In this document: piece by piece, positions 15,350 through 22,833 of the stretch | Numbering within the stretch: the first letter of the stretch is position 1 | Layout: each line of letters opens with the position of its first letter | Source of the DNA: a virus | Reading direction: 5' to 3' (one strand) | DNA: 27,648 nucleotides | IMG/VR virus record: IMGVR_UViG_3300013126_000193 | Location: 1 to 27,648 of that record | Program-made: the position numbers and the translations under genes | Notes under the pieces: generated by a model | The model's input: the letters and a program-made list of their open reading frames with translations, nothing else | The model's database searches: none | Told to the model about the DNA's origin: nothing

Positions 15350-16428
15350 AACAAGCCAGATGTAATGTTTGGCTGAAGACCGACCTGGGCGAAACGCTAG
15401 GAGCCCTGCAATACGATCAGCTTTCTATCGTGCGAGATGTCGAGAGTTATGACACGCTGGTTATCACAGCCAACCCGAAGCAAGCGCTATTGAACGGGGT
15501 CGCATACGATAGTTTTGTAGACCGCCGAATAACCATTGAGCGGTCTGGCGTAAACGTTCCCTACATGCGCACGGAGGGCGAATATTTTATTCGACAGGTG
15601 GTCGCCAACCGCAACAGTATCGAGTTTACCGGATATTCGGCGGAGGAGATGTTAGCCAGGCGCATCGTGGCTTACGCGGCAGGATCAACCGACAGCACGC
15701 CAACTTTACCCGCTGATGACATGATGAAGTTTATCGTGACACAAAATCTGGGATCAGGAGCGGCAGCGGCAAGGCAGCTTACAGGGCTGGCGGTCGAGGC
15801 TTATACCTCCCAGGCGGCAAGTGTCACGAAGGCTTTTGCGCACTCGAACGTGATGAGCATCCTCACCGAATTGAGAGAGATTACCCGCCAGGATGGGACG
15901 GAGGTATTCTTCAAGTTCACCCCCGATGGATCTGGCGGCTGGGTGTTCAGAACCTACGCCGGGCAGGTTGGGTTAGACCGGACGCAAAATGCACTGCATC
16001 TATCCGAGAGCAACGAGAACTTTATTCTTGACGCCATTGGGTTTGACGCAAACGAAGAGGTTACGTATATGTATGTTGGCGGAGCGGGTGTTGAAGCGGC
16101 CCGATTGATTGGGACGGCTGAGAATACCGCAAGGGTTGTTTTGTCGGCTTACAATCGGCGGGAGGCGTTTTACAACTCCAGTCAAGAAAAGACACAGGCA
16201 AGCGTAGATTTCACGGCTTCACAGGAACTATCACGCCGCAGGGCGCGCCGGATATTCAGCGGCACGATTGTGGAGCGGCCCGACTACCGTTATGGCATCG
16301 AATGGGATTTGGGCGACATCCTGACCGCTGAGCAGGATGGGCGGGCTTATACTGTGATGGTGCGTAAGGTCGGCATCAAAATAGACGAGACGGGCGAAAC
16401 CATAGCGGCGCAGGTTGAGGTGCAATAA
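15346..16428 (+). CDS. Tail hub protein, siphovirus ReqiPepy6 Gp37-like
   Basis: A 360-residue protein matching the look of the Gp37-like family of siphovirus tail proteins (PF14594). Supporting segments include an early VWLKTDLGETLGALQ, YDTLVITANPKQALLNGV, FTGYSAEEMLARRIV, and a C-terminal DLGDILTAEQDGRAYTVMVRKVGI strand pair. This family is thought to form the tail-tip hub or baseplate core, comparable to the N-terminal part of Tal proteins, without a peptidoglycan-cleaving domain. It lies between the Dit-like protein and the fibre, the expected order. ATG 15346 overlaps the previous stop (ATGA), and its own TAA overlaps the next ATG (TAATG). Confidence 0.82.
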   Translation: MKQARCNVWLKTDLGETLGALQYDQLSIVRDVESYDTLVITANPKQALLNGVAYDSFVDRRITIERSGVNVPYMRTEGEYFIRQVVANRNSIEFTGYSAEEMLARRIVAYAAGSTDSTPTLPADDMMKFIVTQNLGSGAAAARQLTGLAVEAYTSQAASVTKAFAHSNVMSILTELREITRQDGTEVFFKFTPDGSGGWVFRTYAGQVGLDRTQNALHLSESNENFILDAIGFDANEEVTYMYVGGAGVEAARLIGTAENTARVVLSAYNRREAFYNSSQEKTQASVDFTASQELSRRRARRIFSGTIVERPDYRYGIEWDLGDILTAEQDGRAYTVMVRKVGIKIDETGETIAAQVEVQ

Positions 16429-18407
16429 TGGCGACTGACGATATCATCCGAAAACTTGACCAGCTGGAGAAAGACATCGCAACCCTGATGGTGAACGAGG
16501 GCTTTGGGACGGCTGGGGGCGCATTATCTGGCGCTGGCACTGCGGGAAGAATAACGGAATGGGCGACATCTAGCACGCTGCAAAGCTCCACTCTCATCAA
16601 ATCGGGCGCTGGACTATTGACGCTTTCGGCAGGCGCAGACTACACCCTGACTGTGCCGGCGACTGGCACGGCGGTGGTGGGGAGCGGAGCGGCGGGACAG
16701 CTGGGATACTGGAGCGCAGCCAATACCCTGACAGGATCGGCTACTGCAAAGATCAGTGTTGGAGCGCAGGCTACAACGCTAACCCTGGATCACGAATTTG
16801 CATACCTGAAACTGTACGCGTCGGCTTATGACTCCAACTCGTCCAGCATTTATTTTGCACGCAACGGAATAGCGGGCGAGAACATCGCAGGCATCCGACT
16901 ATCGCAGATAAGCGGGCCGGCAAGCCAGCCGCAGTTGGATATCGGGATAGTTCAACTGGGTATCACCGGATCGACGCTAAGTTTCTCGACCTACAATGAC
17001 ACGCTTGGGAATGTACCGGGTGTTGTATGGACGCCGACAGACGTGCGCCTGCACGTGTCGGGCATCCAGACAGGCAACCTGGCAAAGCTGGCAGTTGGCG
17101 GCGGGATATGGGCGAGCGGACAAATACAATCAACCGTAGCAACAGGCACCGCGCCGTTCGTGATTGCATCCACAACCGTGAACACAAATCTGAACGCCGA
17201 CCTACTGGACGGACAGCACGCCAGTGATTTCGCAGCAGCCGGAAGTTATGTACCCACGGCGCGCACGATCACCGAGGGCGCAGGGTTGGCGGGTAACACC
17301 TACGACCTTAGCGCCAACCGGACGCTTGCGATGGGGACGCCAAGCACGCTGACGGTAAGCACGACCAACAGCGCCAGCGGGACAACCCACAGCCATGCCA
17401 TAACCAGCAGCAGTAACCCTGGGGCGGCTGCAGCGGTGCTGGCAAGTAATGCAAGTGGGTATTTGCGATTAGTGCGGCTGGGGTTGGGGGTTGACCCGAC
17501 CGCAGCGCTGTCATTTGTAGCGGGGACTACGGCAGCGGCGGGGATTGATTTCGGTGGAGATGTCAACCTGTACCGAGCCAGCACGACTACGCTGCAATCT
17601 GATAATTACATTCGGGCGGTCAGATTTGGCAGCGGGCGAGCTCCGCAAACGACATTTGACGCGATTGCCGACACGTCTATCACGCTTCAGGCGGTAGTGC
17701 ACTCGGCAACATTGACAACCGATGGTAATTTCATCTTCACAAAATCACACGGCACAACTGCTACTCCAGCAGCGCTTTTGAACAATGATGTGATTGGATC
17801 GTTCCAGTTTAAGGGATACTATGATGCCACCAATGTCACGACATCAAAAGCCAAGATTTATGCCCTGGCGAATGAAGCATGGTCATCCACCAATCAGGGG
17901 ACAAAGATTTCGTTTGCTGCAACGCCCAACGCCAGTACAACGCTGACCGATATTGCGGTGATTTATGGGGATGGGTTGGTTGTCAACGAGGGCGGAAACG
18001 CTGGGATTGACACCCGCTTCGAGAGCGACACCGAACCGAATATGTTATGGCTGGATGCGAGCGCGGACGCGTTGTATTTGGGCGGGGCAACCAACTATAC
18101 CAAGATCGATAAAGCTGGACTGATAACCACCAGGGGACGGCGGGACGCGGTAACGACAAAGACCGCAAACTATACGGCAACCAGCAACGATGAGGTAATT
18201 GTCGCCAACAAAGCCACAGCGATTACGATCACCCTGCCGGCAGCGACAGGCAGCGGGCAGCATTATCACATTGCCAGCATCGGGGCCGGGGCCTGTACAA
18301 TCCAGGCTGCTGGCGCCGAAACGATTTGGGGCAGCAATACACAAACCCTATACCAGTACGAGAGTATTGATATTTGGGATTATGCAGCAGGAGTGTGGAC
18401 GCCATGA
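16428..18407 (+). CDS. Tail fibre / receptor-binding protein
   Basis: A 659-residue, Gly/Ala/Thr/Ser-rich beta protein. A short coiled coil (residues 5-22, IIRKLDQLEKDIATLM) precedes repeated units such as GTAGRITEWATSSTLQSS and GAAGQLGYWSAANTLTG. A NADLLDGQHASDF element (residues 256-268) is typical of phage tail fibres. SGTTHSHAI and a GLGVDPTAALSFVAGT segment follow. The C-terminal region ITITLPAATGSGQHYHIASI ending in W-T-P is a common fibre tip domain. Such proteins trimerise and bind host surface structures. No enzymatic domain is seen. Start TAATG overlap; stop overlaps the next ATG. Confidence 0.82.
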   Translation: MATDDIIRKLDQLEKDIATLMVNEGFGTAGGALSGAGTAGRITEWATSSTLQSSTLIKSGAGLLTLSAGADYTLTVPATGTAVVGSGAAGQLGYWSAANTLTGSATAKISVGAQATTLTLDHEFAYLKLYASAYDSNSSSIYFARNGIAGENIAGIRLSQISGPASQPQLDIGIVQLGITGSTLSFSTYNDTLGNVPGVVWTPTDVRLHVSGIQTGNLAKLAVGGGIWASGQIQSTVATGTAPFVIASTTVNTNLNADLLDGQHASDFAAAGSYVPTARTITEGAGLAGNTYDLSANRTLAMGTPSTLTVSTTNSASGTTHSHAITSSSNPGAAAAVLASNASGYLRLVRLGLGVDPTAALSFVAGTTAAAGIDFGGDVNLYRASTTTLQSDNYIRAVRFGSGRAPQTTFDAIADTSITLQAVVHSATLTTDGNFIFTKSHGTTATPAALLNNDVIGSFQFKGYYDATNVTTSKAKIYALANEAWSSTNQGTKISFAATPNASTTLTDIAVIYGDGLVVNEGGNAGIDTRFESDTEPNMLWLDASADALYLGGATNYTKIDKAGLITTRGRRDAVTTKTANYTATSNDEVIVANKATAITITLPAATGSGQHYHIASIGAGACTIQAAGAETIWGSNTQTLYQYESIDIWDYAAGVWTP

Positions 18408-19012
18408 GTATTATTGGGACTATTCGAGACAGTGTTAGCGGTCTTGTCGCCAGTGTTGAAGCGCGCAAGCAGACCCCAACCGGAAATGCCCTGAATGTGC
18501 AAATTTGGCCGGGCGATATTATAAGCAATATACCTATTATGCTTGACCTTGAGCAACACCAGATTCATGAGGGCGAAACGCATCACGTACAATCTGAGCA
18601 ACTTACAATTGGGACTACAACCGTAAAATACGGGTTGACAGTCCCAACTTACGCCACAACGATACAAGCGCCGCATCTGCTAATTAGCGCTGACGCTTAC
18701 GATGGGACTGTTTTAGTAAGGCTCTACGAGGGCGCAACGTTCACAGGCGGGGCGCTAATTACAGCCTACAACAAAAACCGCAACAGCGCCACAGCTCCAG
18801 GGATGACGGTCACGGGCGGTATAACAAGCACAAATGGAACATTGATTGACACAATGTTTATCGGAGCTGGGCAAAAGGCCGCGGCGGGCGGGCGCTCTGA
18901 AAGTGAGTGGGTATTGAAAAGCAATACAATCTATCGGGTTGACGTTATCGGTCAGGTGGGCGCAACGCAGGCAATTATTCAATTTCAGTGGTACGAGGAT
19001 TTAGGCGTATGA
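18404..19012 (+). CDS. Hypothetical tail-associated beta protein (202 aa)
   Basis: ATG 18404 overlaps the fibre stop (ATGA). The 202-residue product is predicted to be mostly beta, with strands such as LLISADAYDGTVLVRLYEGA and TIYRVDVIGQVGATQAIIQF. It has a short helical N-terminus (IRDSVSGLVASVEARKQ). No known domain is recognised. Its place directly behind the fibre gene and its composition suggest an accessory tail-tip or fibre-associated protein, perhaps an assembly factor or adhesin. Confidence 0.65.
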   Translation: MSIIGTIRDSVSGLVASVEARKQTPTGNALNVQIWPGDIISNIPIMLDLEQHQIHEGETHHVQSEQLTIGTTTVKYGLTVPTYATTIQAPHLLISADAYDGTVLVRLYEGATFTGGALITAYNKNRNSATAPGMTVTGGITSTNGTLIDTMFIGAGQKAAAGGRSESEWVLKSNTIYRVDVIGQVGATQAIIQFQWYEDLGV

Positions 19013-19314
19013 GCGCAGTAATTATCAAACCTACAGGCTACGGCACGCCGGCACAGTTTTGGCGATTGTCTGACGTGGACATCTGGCGCAAGCAGGGTGG
19101 TGGAATGCGGGTCACGATTGCGGGATATGTCTCGCAGGAAGCATACGAGGCGGGGGCGGAGCCGATCAGCTACTACACCAAAGAATTGACGCAGGACGAG
19201 ATCCCGTTCGACCTGAACAACCTTGCGCCAGGCACACCCGCTTATGCACTGTTTGGCCTGATGTATACTCAGGTTATGGCAGACCCATTTTTCACCGGCG
19301 CAAAACCGATATAG
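19009..19314 (+). CDS. Small hypothetical tail-module protein (101 aa)
   Basis: A 101-residue protein starting at ATG 19009, overlapping the previous stop (ATGA). It contains RVTIAGYVSQEAYEAGAEPI followed by SYYTKELTQDEIPFDLNN, which resembles small phage proteins encoded after fibre genes whose function is unknown. It has no signal peptide or membrane segment. It is the second-last gene of the structural operon before the promoter region at 19547. The function is not recognised. Confidence 0.65.
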   Translation: MSAVIIKPTGYGTPAQFWRLSDVDIWRKQGGGMRVTIAGYVSQEAYEAGAEPISYYTKELTQDEIPFDLNNLAPGTPAYALFGLMYTQVMADPFFTGAKPI

Positions 19315-19326
19315 AAAGGACACGAC

Positions 19327-19479
19327 ATGAAAGAGTTTATCGAACTTCGTGAAGCAGAACTCAAGGCAGACCTTGAGAAGATCGCCACCCAGCTGGCAGA
19401 CCTGCAAGCCACTGCACAGCGCATCCAGGGCGCTCTGCTGATGCTGGGCGAGTTGAAGGCCAAGCAAACCGAAAGCTAA
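19327..19479 (+). CDS. Short coiled-coil protein (50 aa)
   Basis: A 50-residue frame from ATG 19327 to TAA 19477-19479, preceded by AAAGGA (19315-19320). The sequence is almost wholly heptad-like, with Leu/Ile at regular spacing (ELREAELKADLEKIATQLADLQ), so it very probably forms a coiled coil. It ends the late operon. A structural adaptor or chaperone is possible, but nothing specific can be said. Confidence 0.65.
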   Translation: MKEFIELREAELKADLEKIATQLADLQATAQRIQGALLMLGELKAKQTES

Positions 19480-19521
19480 CAGGGGGTTGACTAAAATACC
19501 CCTCAACCTGCGCTCCTCAGG

Positions 19522-19581
19522 CCAGTGTCAACTGGTAAACTGACTATTGACACCGTATGTATATATATGTATAATGTACAT
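19522..19581 (+). promoter_or_regulatory. Consensus sigma70 promoter inside inverted repeats (early operon control region)
   Basis: TTGACA (19547-19552), a 17-nt spacer and TATAAT (19570-19575) form a perfect consensus promoter. It is crowded by inverted repeats: GTGTCAA (19525-19531) with TTGACAC (19547-19553), centres 22 bp apart; CCAGT/ACTGG (19522-19526/19531-19535); and the palindrome TGTACA (19575-19580) beside an AT-rich run. These are candidate operators for the ribbon-helix-helix protein encoded next. The 133-nt gap 19480-19612 holds nothing else clear. Confidence 0.85.
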
Positions 19582-19612
19582 AGTTAGTAAACGATATCAA
19601 AAAGGAGCTTGA

Positions 19613-19789
19613 ATGGACGAACCGAAAACAGACCTCGCAGTATTGAAGACCTACTCCCTGAACATGGACACCATCGGCAAAATCGCAGTATTGGCCGAAC
19701 GCCTGAACATGAGCAAGGGCGCTGTCGTCCGGCTGGCAATCGATACACTCTACGCCGAAAACACCCAGACCGTCACCCAACCCGCATAA
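19613..19789 (+). CDS. Ribbon-helix-helix DNA-binding protein (58 aa)
   Basis: ATG 19613 follows an AAAAAGGAG Shine-Dalgarno (19599-19607) and a leader of about 30 nt from the promoter at 19547-19575. The 58-residue product has the ribbon-helix-helix (Arc/CopG/MetJ) pattern: strand LKTYSLNM (11-18), helix A (19-31, TIGKIAVLAERLN), a Met-Ser-Lys-Gly turn, and helix B (34-49, SKGAVVRLAIDTLYAE). These proteins act as dimers that bind short palindromes, often repressing their own promoter. Being the first gene of the operon, close to several inverted repeats, it is a strong candidate for an autoregulator of early genes. Confidence 0.75.
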   Translation: MDEPKTDLAVLKTYSLNMDTIGKIAVLAERLNMSKGAVVRLAIDTLYAENTQTVTQPA

Positions 19790-19846
19790 ATAAAACGCCC
19801 ATCCGCTGGGCCTCGAAAACACAGCGAACGGGCAAAAGGAAAGACT

Positions 19847-20197
19847 ATGACCGATTGTAACACACTCCCCTCAACCTTTGAAGTCCTTCAGACAGCCCAG
19901 ACCGCCCTGGTCAACTCCGAGTTGAAGAAAGACGCCGCATGGAAAGCATATTCAGAAGCGATTGACGACTACCAGCGGGGTTATATCACACACGCCAAAG
20001 TCGAACAGATGGCCGATAACGCCGCCGCTCTCGAAGCCCAGGCATCAGTCCTCTGGCGATCAGTCGAGAGCGCAAAGGCTGACCACCTCGCATATTTAGC
20101 CGCACAAGAGGAATTTGAAACCATGTGCGACTGCACGCCGATCTACACCTGCCCGATTTGCACCAGCCGGGCGCACAATTCCGAAATCGAATATTAG
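19847..20197 (+). CDS. Helical protein with C-terminal zinc-binding-like cysteine cluster (116 aa)
   Basis: ATG 19847 is preceded by a GGAAAG purine run. Residues 10-92 are long charged helices (TALVNSELKKDAAWKAYSEAI). The C-terminus has Cys94, Cys96, Cys102 and Cys105 in a CDC-x5-CPIC arrangement followed by His110, consistent with a small zinc knuckle. It lies between the putative regulator and recT, so a DNA-metabolism role is plausible. The 57-nt gap before it (19790-19846) contains weak pairing GCCCA/TGGGC only. The family is not recognised. Confidence 0.62.
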   Translation: MTDCNTLPSTFEVLQTAQTALVNSELKKDAAWKAYSEAIDDYQRGYITHAKVEQMADNAAALEAQASVLWRSVESAKADHLAYLAAQEEFETMCDCTPIYTCPICTSRAHNSEIEY

Positions 20198-20206
20198 GAG
20201 CATATC

Positions 20207-21361
20207 ATGAGCGATCAGAAGTCACTCACTGTTACCAATTATGACAAGGTCAAAGCCCTGGCTAAAAATACCCAGGTTATCCAGTCATTCGCCAGCATCA
20301 CCGGCAGCAAAACCAGCGCCGTGGCCTATATTAGCAGCGCACTACTCGCAGTCGCCAGTAATAACGCTTTGATGGAGTGTGAACCCGCCAGCATCATGTC
20401 GACCGCTCTGCGTGCCGCATCTCTGCATCTGTCATGCGATCCATCGCTCGGACAGGCTTATCCGGTGCCATTCAAGGGCAAAGCGACTTTGCAACTTGGC
20501 TACCGTGGTATCGAGCAGTTAGCCCTCCGAACTGGCAAATACCGTTTTATCAACACCAGCTATATCAGCGAAGGTCAGTCTATCGAGATTGACGAACTCA
20601 CCGGACAGGCACGCATTCACGGTGCAAAATCAGTCGGCGGTAAAGTTATTGGCTATTTCAACTATTTTGAACTGTTCAACGGATTTAGCCACGCTCTGTA
20701 TATGACCGTTGAAGAAATTCAGGAACACGGCAATAAATACAGCCAAAACTTCAGTAACCCCACTTCAAAGTGGAAAACAGAATTTCACAAAATGGCGATG
20801 AAAACCGTTCTCCGGCTCAACTTATTGCGCTATGGCGTGATCGAGCAGCGTGAACTGGTGCAGGGCGAAATGCATCAGGAAAACACCGGCGATGAACCGA
20901 TTGTATTTGAAACAACTTTTGAAGATGTCATTATCGAAGTTGAACCGCCAGCGCCCGCCCGGACAACGAATGAGGTTATGTCTGATTTAGGCTTTGACAC
21001 TCCCGCTGATGAGGAATGGCAGTCAGTGGGCGCTCAACAGAATGACCCTGATCCTGATATTGATTACCAACGCCCGCCAGCTAAACCGGCAGCAAAACAA
21101 CCCGTCCCCGCTCAACCCGCCAAGCTCTCCAATGGCAACGGAAAAACGCCCAGCACGCCTGCTGAATGGCTTATCGAAAACGGTCTAGCTGATAACGACT
21201 TTTCTGCCAATGGCATGATTAAGCTTTTCGGGAAGACAGTCACATCCGAAAACAAAGATGCTTTCAAGCAGTGGGCACGCCTTTACCGGGCGCATCGTGA
21301 CCTGGGCGCAAAGTCCGAGGAAGCCGCCGCTAAGGCTCACAACGGTAAGGTAGTCAAGTGA
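20207..21361 (+). CDS. recT: RecT-family single-strand annealing protein
   Basis: A 384-residue protein. Residues 15-225 carry RecT features: YISSALLAVASNNALMECEPASIM, ALRAASLHLSCDPSLGQAYPVPF, then LQLGYRGIEQLALRTG, and HKMAMKTVLRLNLLRYG. RecT binds single-stranded DNA and anneals complementary strands in phage recombination and repair. It is longer than typical RecT (about 270 residues), with an acidic/Pro-rich linker (VEPPAPAR; DPDPDIDYQRPP) and a helical C-terminal part (AFKQWARLYRAHRDLG). No partner exonuclease is seen in the window. The Shine-Dalgarno is TAGGAGC just after the previous gene. The stop overlaps the GTG of a small ORF. Confidence 0.9.
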   Translation: MSDQKSLTVTNYDKVKALAKNTQVIQSFASITGSKTSAVAYISSALLAVASNNALMECEPASIMSTALRAASLHLSCDPSLGQAYPVPFKGKATLQLGYRGIEQLALRTGKYRFINTSYISEGQSIEIDELTGQARIHGAKSVGGKVIGYFNYFELFNGFSHALYMTVEEIQEHGNKYSQNFSNPTSKWKTEFHKMAMKTVLRLNLLRYGVIEQRELVQGEMHQENTGDEPIVFETTFEDVIIEVEPPAPARTTNEVMSDLGFDTPADEEWQSVGAQQNDPDPDIDYQRPPAKPAAKQPVPAQPAKLSNGNGKTPSTPAEWLIENGLADNDFSANGMIKLFGKTVTSENKDAFKQWARLYRAHRDLGAKSEEAAAKAHNGKVVK

Positions 21362-21453
21362 AGCGCACATTTGCAGGCGCAGACCTGCGCACCTGGATCA
21401 TCGCTATCATCGTGGTCGTGGCCTTCATCCTGCTGCCCGCCCTTATCCCCTAA
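21358..21453 (+). CDS. Very small single-span membrane protein (31 aa, candidate)
   Basis: GTG 21358 overlaps the recT stop (GTGA), and the frame ends at TAA 21451-21453. The 31-residue product has a charged N-terminus (KRTFAGADLR) followed by a clear hydrophobic stretch, TWIIAIIVVVAFILLPALIP, fit for one membrane span with the N-terminus inside by charge. Overlap and membrane-like composition support it as a gene, though its size leaves doubt. Its position argues against a holin. Confidence 0.5.
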   Translation: MKRTFAGADLRTWIIAIIVVVAFILLPALIP

Positions 21454-21459
21454 CTACCC

Positions 21460-21487
21460 CTCCCCGCCCGTGGGGATAAACGCGGGC
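21460..21487 (+). other. Hairpin resembling a degenerate type I-E CRISPR repeat unit
   Basis: CCCC (21462-21465) and GGGG (21472-21475) flank a short loop, followed by ATAAACG, so the 3' part reads GGGGATAAAC as in many type I-E repeats. An alternative, more stable pairing is GCCCGTG (21466-21472) with CGCGGGC (21481-21487). It lies between the 31-aa ORF and the next Shine-Dalgarno. A chance hairpin controlling the next gene is the simpler reading. Confidence 0.35.
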
Positions 21488-21498
21488 AGGAGAGTTTT

Positions 21499-21873
21499 AT
21501 GAACGCTTTGGAATTACTCGAACAACTGGCAAATGTAGAAGCACAAGCTGCTATTATCAACATTCACTTTGACGACCTGCGCAAGAATATCTTGACCCCT
21601 GAAATCCAGGCAGAACTGGCAGAGATCGAAGCAGAGCGGGCCGAAACGATGAAATCAGTCGCCGCTGGCATCGAAACCTTGCGCGAACAAATCAAGGCCG
21701 CCGTCATCGCCAATGGCGCAACGGTCAAAGGCTCTATGTTCCAGGCGGTCTATGTAAAAGGCCGCGAAAGTTGGGACACGAAAGCGCTTGACGGATACGC
21801 CGCCGCTCACCCTGAGATTATGCCATTCAAGCAGATTGGAAGCCCGTCTGTGACTATTCGGGGGACGAAATGA
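21499..21873 (+). CDS. Gp157-like or related small phage protein (124 aa)
   Basis: ATG 21499 follows AGGAGA (21488-21493). The 124-residue protein has a helical N-terminal half (LLEQLANVEAQAAIINIHFD; ELAEIEAERAETMKSV). It ends with QAVYVKGRESWDTKALDGYA and a C-terminal PEIMPFKQIGSPSVTIR. A helical region plus this tail is reminiscent of phage Gp157-like proteins and other small proteins near recT genes. No function is established for it here. The stop TGA 21871-21873 overlaps the next ATG (ATGA). Confidence 0.68.
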   Translation: MNALELLEQLANVEAQAAIINIHFDDLRKNILTPEIQAELAEIEAERAETMKSVAAGIETLREQIKAAVIANGATVKGSMFQAVYVKGRESWDTKALDGYAAAHPEIMPFKQIGSPSVTIRGTK

Positions 21874-22535
21874 AACTGTACAAGGTACTGGACAATAATA
21901 AATCATGCTCAGGAGGATCGTTCGATTGGACGGATTATCTGCCCGATGGAGACAACCCTGGCAAATGGACGCCTAACCGTGATGCAGATTTATGCTCCTC
22001 CGGATGGCACGGAACGAATGCTAAACATATTATCGAATTTTTGGACGGAAACCAATTATTCGAGGTCGAAGCGCTAAACGAAGTTTGGGACGATGAAACC
22101 AAAAAGTTTACGTCTAATACAATGCGATTGGTGCGCAAGATTGACGCTTATAACGACAAAACATTACGCCTGTTTTCGGTCTGGTGCGCCAGACAGGTGC
22201 AGCACTTGATGACAGACGAGCGCAGTATCGAAGCTCTAGATATAGCCGAGCGCTACGCAAATGGAAATGCCACCTATGAAGAATTGGCGGCCGCATGGGA
22301 CGCCGCACGGGCGGCCGCACGGGACGCCGCAAGGGACGCCGCAAGGGACGCCGCATGGGCCTCCGCAAGGGACGCCGCAAAGGACGCCGCATGGGCCGCC
22401 GCATGGGCCGCCGCACGGGACGCCGCAAGGGACGCACGGGCGGCCGCACGGGACGCCGCATGGGCCGCCGCATGGGCCGCCGCATGGGCCGCACAGGCCA
22501 ATAAAATGATTGAGATGCTAGGAATTGGAGAATAG
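21870..22535 (+). CDS. DUF7666-like N-terminal domain with Ala-rich tandem-repeat helix
   Basis: The 221-residue product starts with MKLYKVLDNNKSCSGGSFDW, and has GKWTPNRDADLCSSGWHGTN and HIIEFLDGNQLFEVEA. This is similar in layout to DUF7666-type domains, whose function is unknown. A helical linker with WCARQVQHLMTDERSIEALD follows. From about residue 140 it becomes a repeat of Ala-Ala-[Arg/Trp]-[Asp/Ala], encoded by 12-bp units, making a continuous helix with Trp/Arg and Asp spaced every four residues. It ends with a non-repeat helix (ANKMIEMLGIGE). The start overlaps the previous stop. No nuclease or enzyme motif is visible. Confidence 0.68.
   Translation: MKLYKVLDNNKSCSGGSFDWTDYLPDGDNPGKWTPNRDADLCSSGWHGTNAKHIIEFLDGNQLFEVEALNEVWDDETKKFTSNTMRLVRKIDAYNDKTLRLFSVWCARQVQHLMTDERSIEALDIAERYANGNATYEELAAAWDAARAAARDAARDAARDAAWASARDAAKDAAWAAAWAAARDAARDARAAARDAAWAAAWAAAWAAQANKMIEMLGIGE
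22284..22497 (+). repeat. 12-bp tandem repeats (GACGCCGCAHGG-type)
   Basis: About seventeen degenerate copies of a 12-bp unit close to GACGCCGCANGG or GCCGCCGCATGG, coding for D-A-A-R or A-A-A-W quartets. One unit near 22433-22441 is shortened to nine bases (D-A-R), keeping the frame. Variation of Arg (AGG/CGG) and Trp (TGG) by single bases suggests spread by slippage with later point change. The repeat also produces long meaningless open frames on the other strand. Confidence 0.85.
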
Positions 22536-22539
22536 CGAA

Positions 22540-22833
22540 ATGAGCGAGAAAGAACCATCCGTAGCAGAGGTGTGGGCAGTTGATAGCAACGATTGCCCAT
22601 ATGGCAATAATCCCATTGAAGATGACGAAGAAGAGACCCCCGCACCCGCTCTTATCGCCATTCTTGACGCCTACGATCCCGACAATGACGGCCCATCGGC
22701 ACGCATCACCCGCACCGATTACAGGATCGCTGAGGCCCTGACAAACATCGAAAGCATCGTGCGCCGCCAGCACTACGAGATTGAGCAGCTAAAAGCGGCT
22801 TTGGCCGAAAAGCCGCAGGAGATGCCCTACTAA
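22540..22833 (+). CDS. Small hypothetical protein (97 aa)
   Basis: ATG 22540 follows GGAG (22527-22530). An in-frame TTG at 22525 overlaps the previous stop and is less likely. The protein is acidic in its first half (IEDDEEETPAPALIAILDAY) and ends with a helix YRIAEALTNIESIVRRQHYEIEQLKAAL likely to form a coiled coil. No domain is recognised. The stop overlaps the next ATG (TAATG). It sits inside the replication operon, so a protein-protein adaptor role is possible. Confidence 0.62.
   Translation: MSEKEPSVAEVWAVDSNDCPYGNNPIEDDEEETPAPALIAILDAYDPDNDGPSARITRTDYRIAEALTNIESIVRRQHYEIEQLKAALAEKPQEMPY

Noticed and set aside
19481-19503. AGGGGGT / ACCCCT hairpin after the last tail gene as a terminator
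   Set aside because: Stem of only five to six pairs, a ten-nt loop and no T-tract. Not convincing as an intrinsic terminator.
19609-19860. Alternative-frame ORF over the ribbon-helix-helix gene
   Set aside because: Arg/Pro-rich with no SD. The ATG 19613 frame has an SD and a clear DNA-binding fold.
22284-22497. CRISPR array for the tandem repeats
   Set aside because: Units are 12 bp, contiguous and in coding frame, with no unique spacers.
22669-22704. EF-hand-like DPDNDGPSARIT in the 97-aa protein
   Set aside because: Lacks the acidic residue at position 12 and has Pro at position 7, so not a valid loop.
22114-22773. Long reverse-strand open frame rich in Arg-Arg-Pro
   Set aside because: It is a shadow of the 12-bp repeats in the + strand Ala-repeat gene and has no RBS or recognisable domain.
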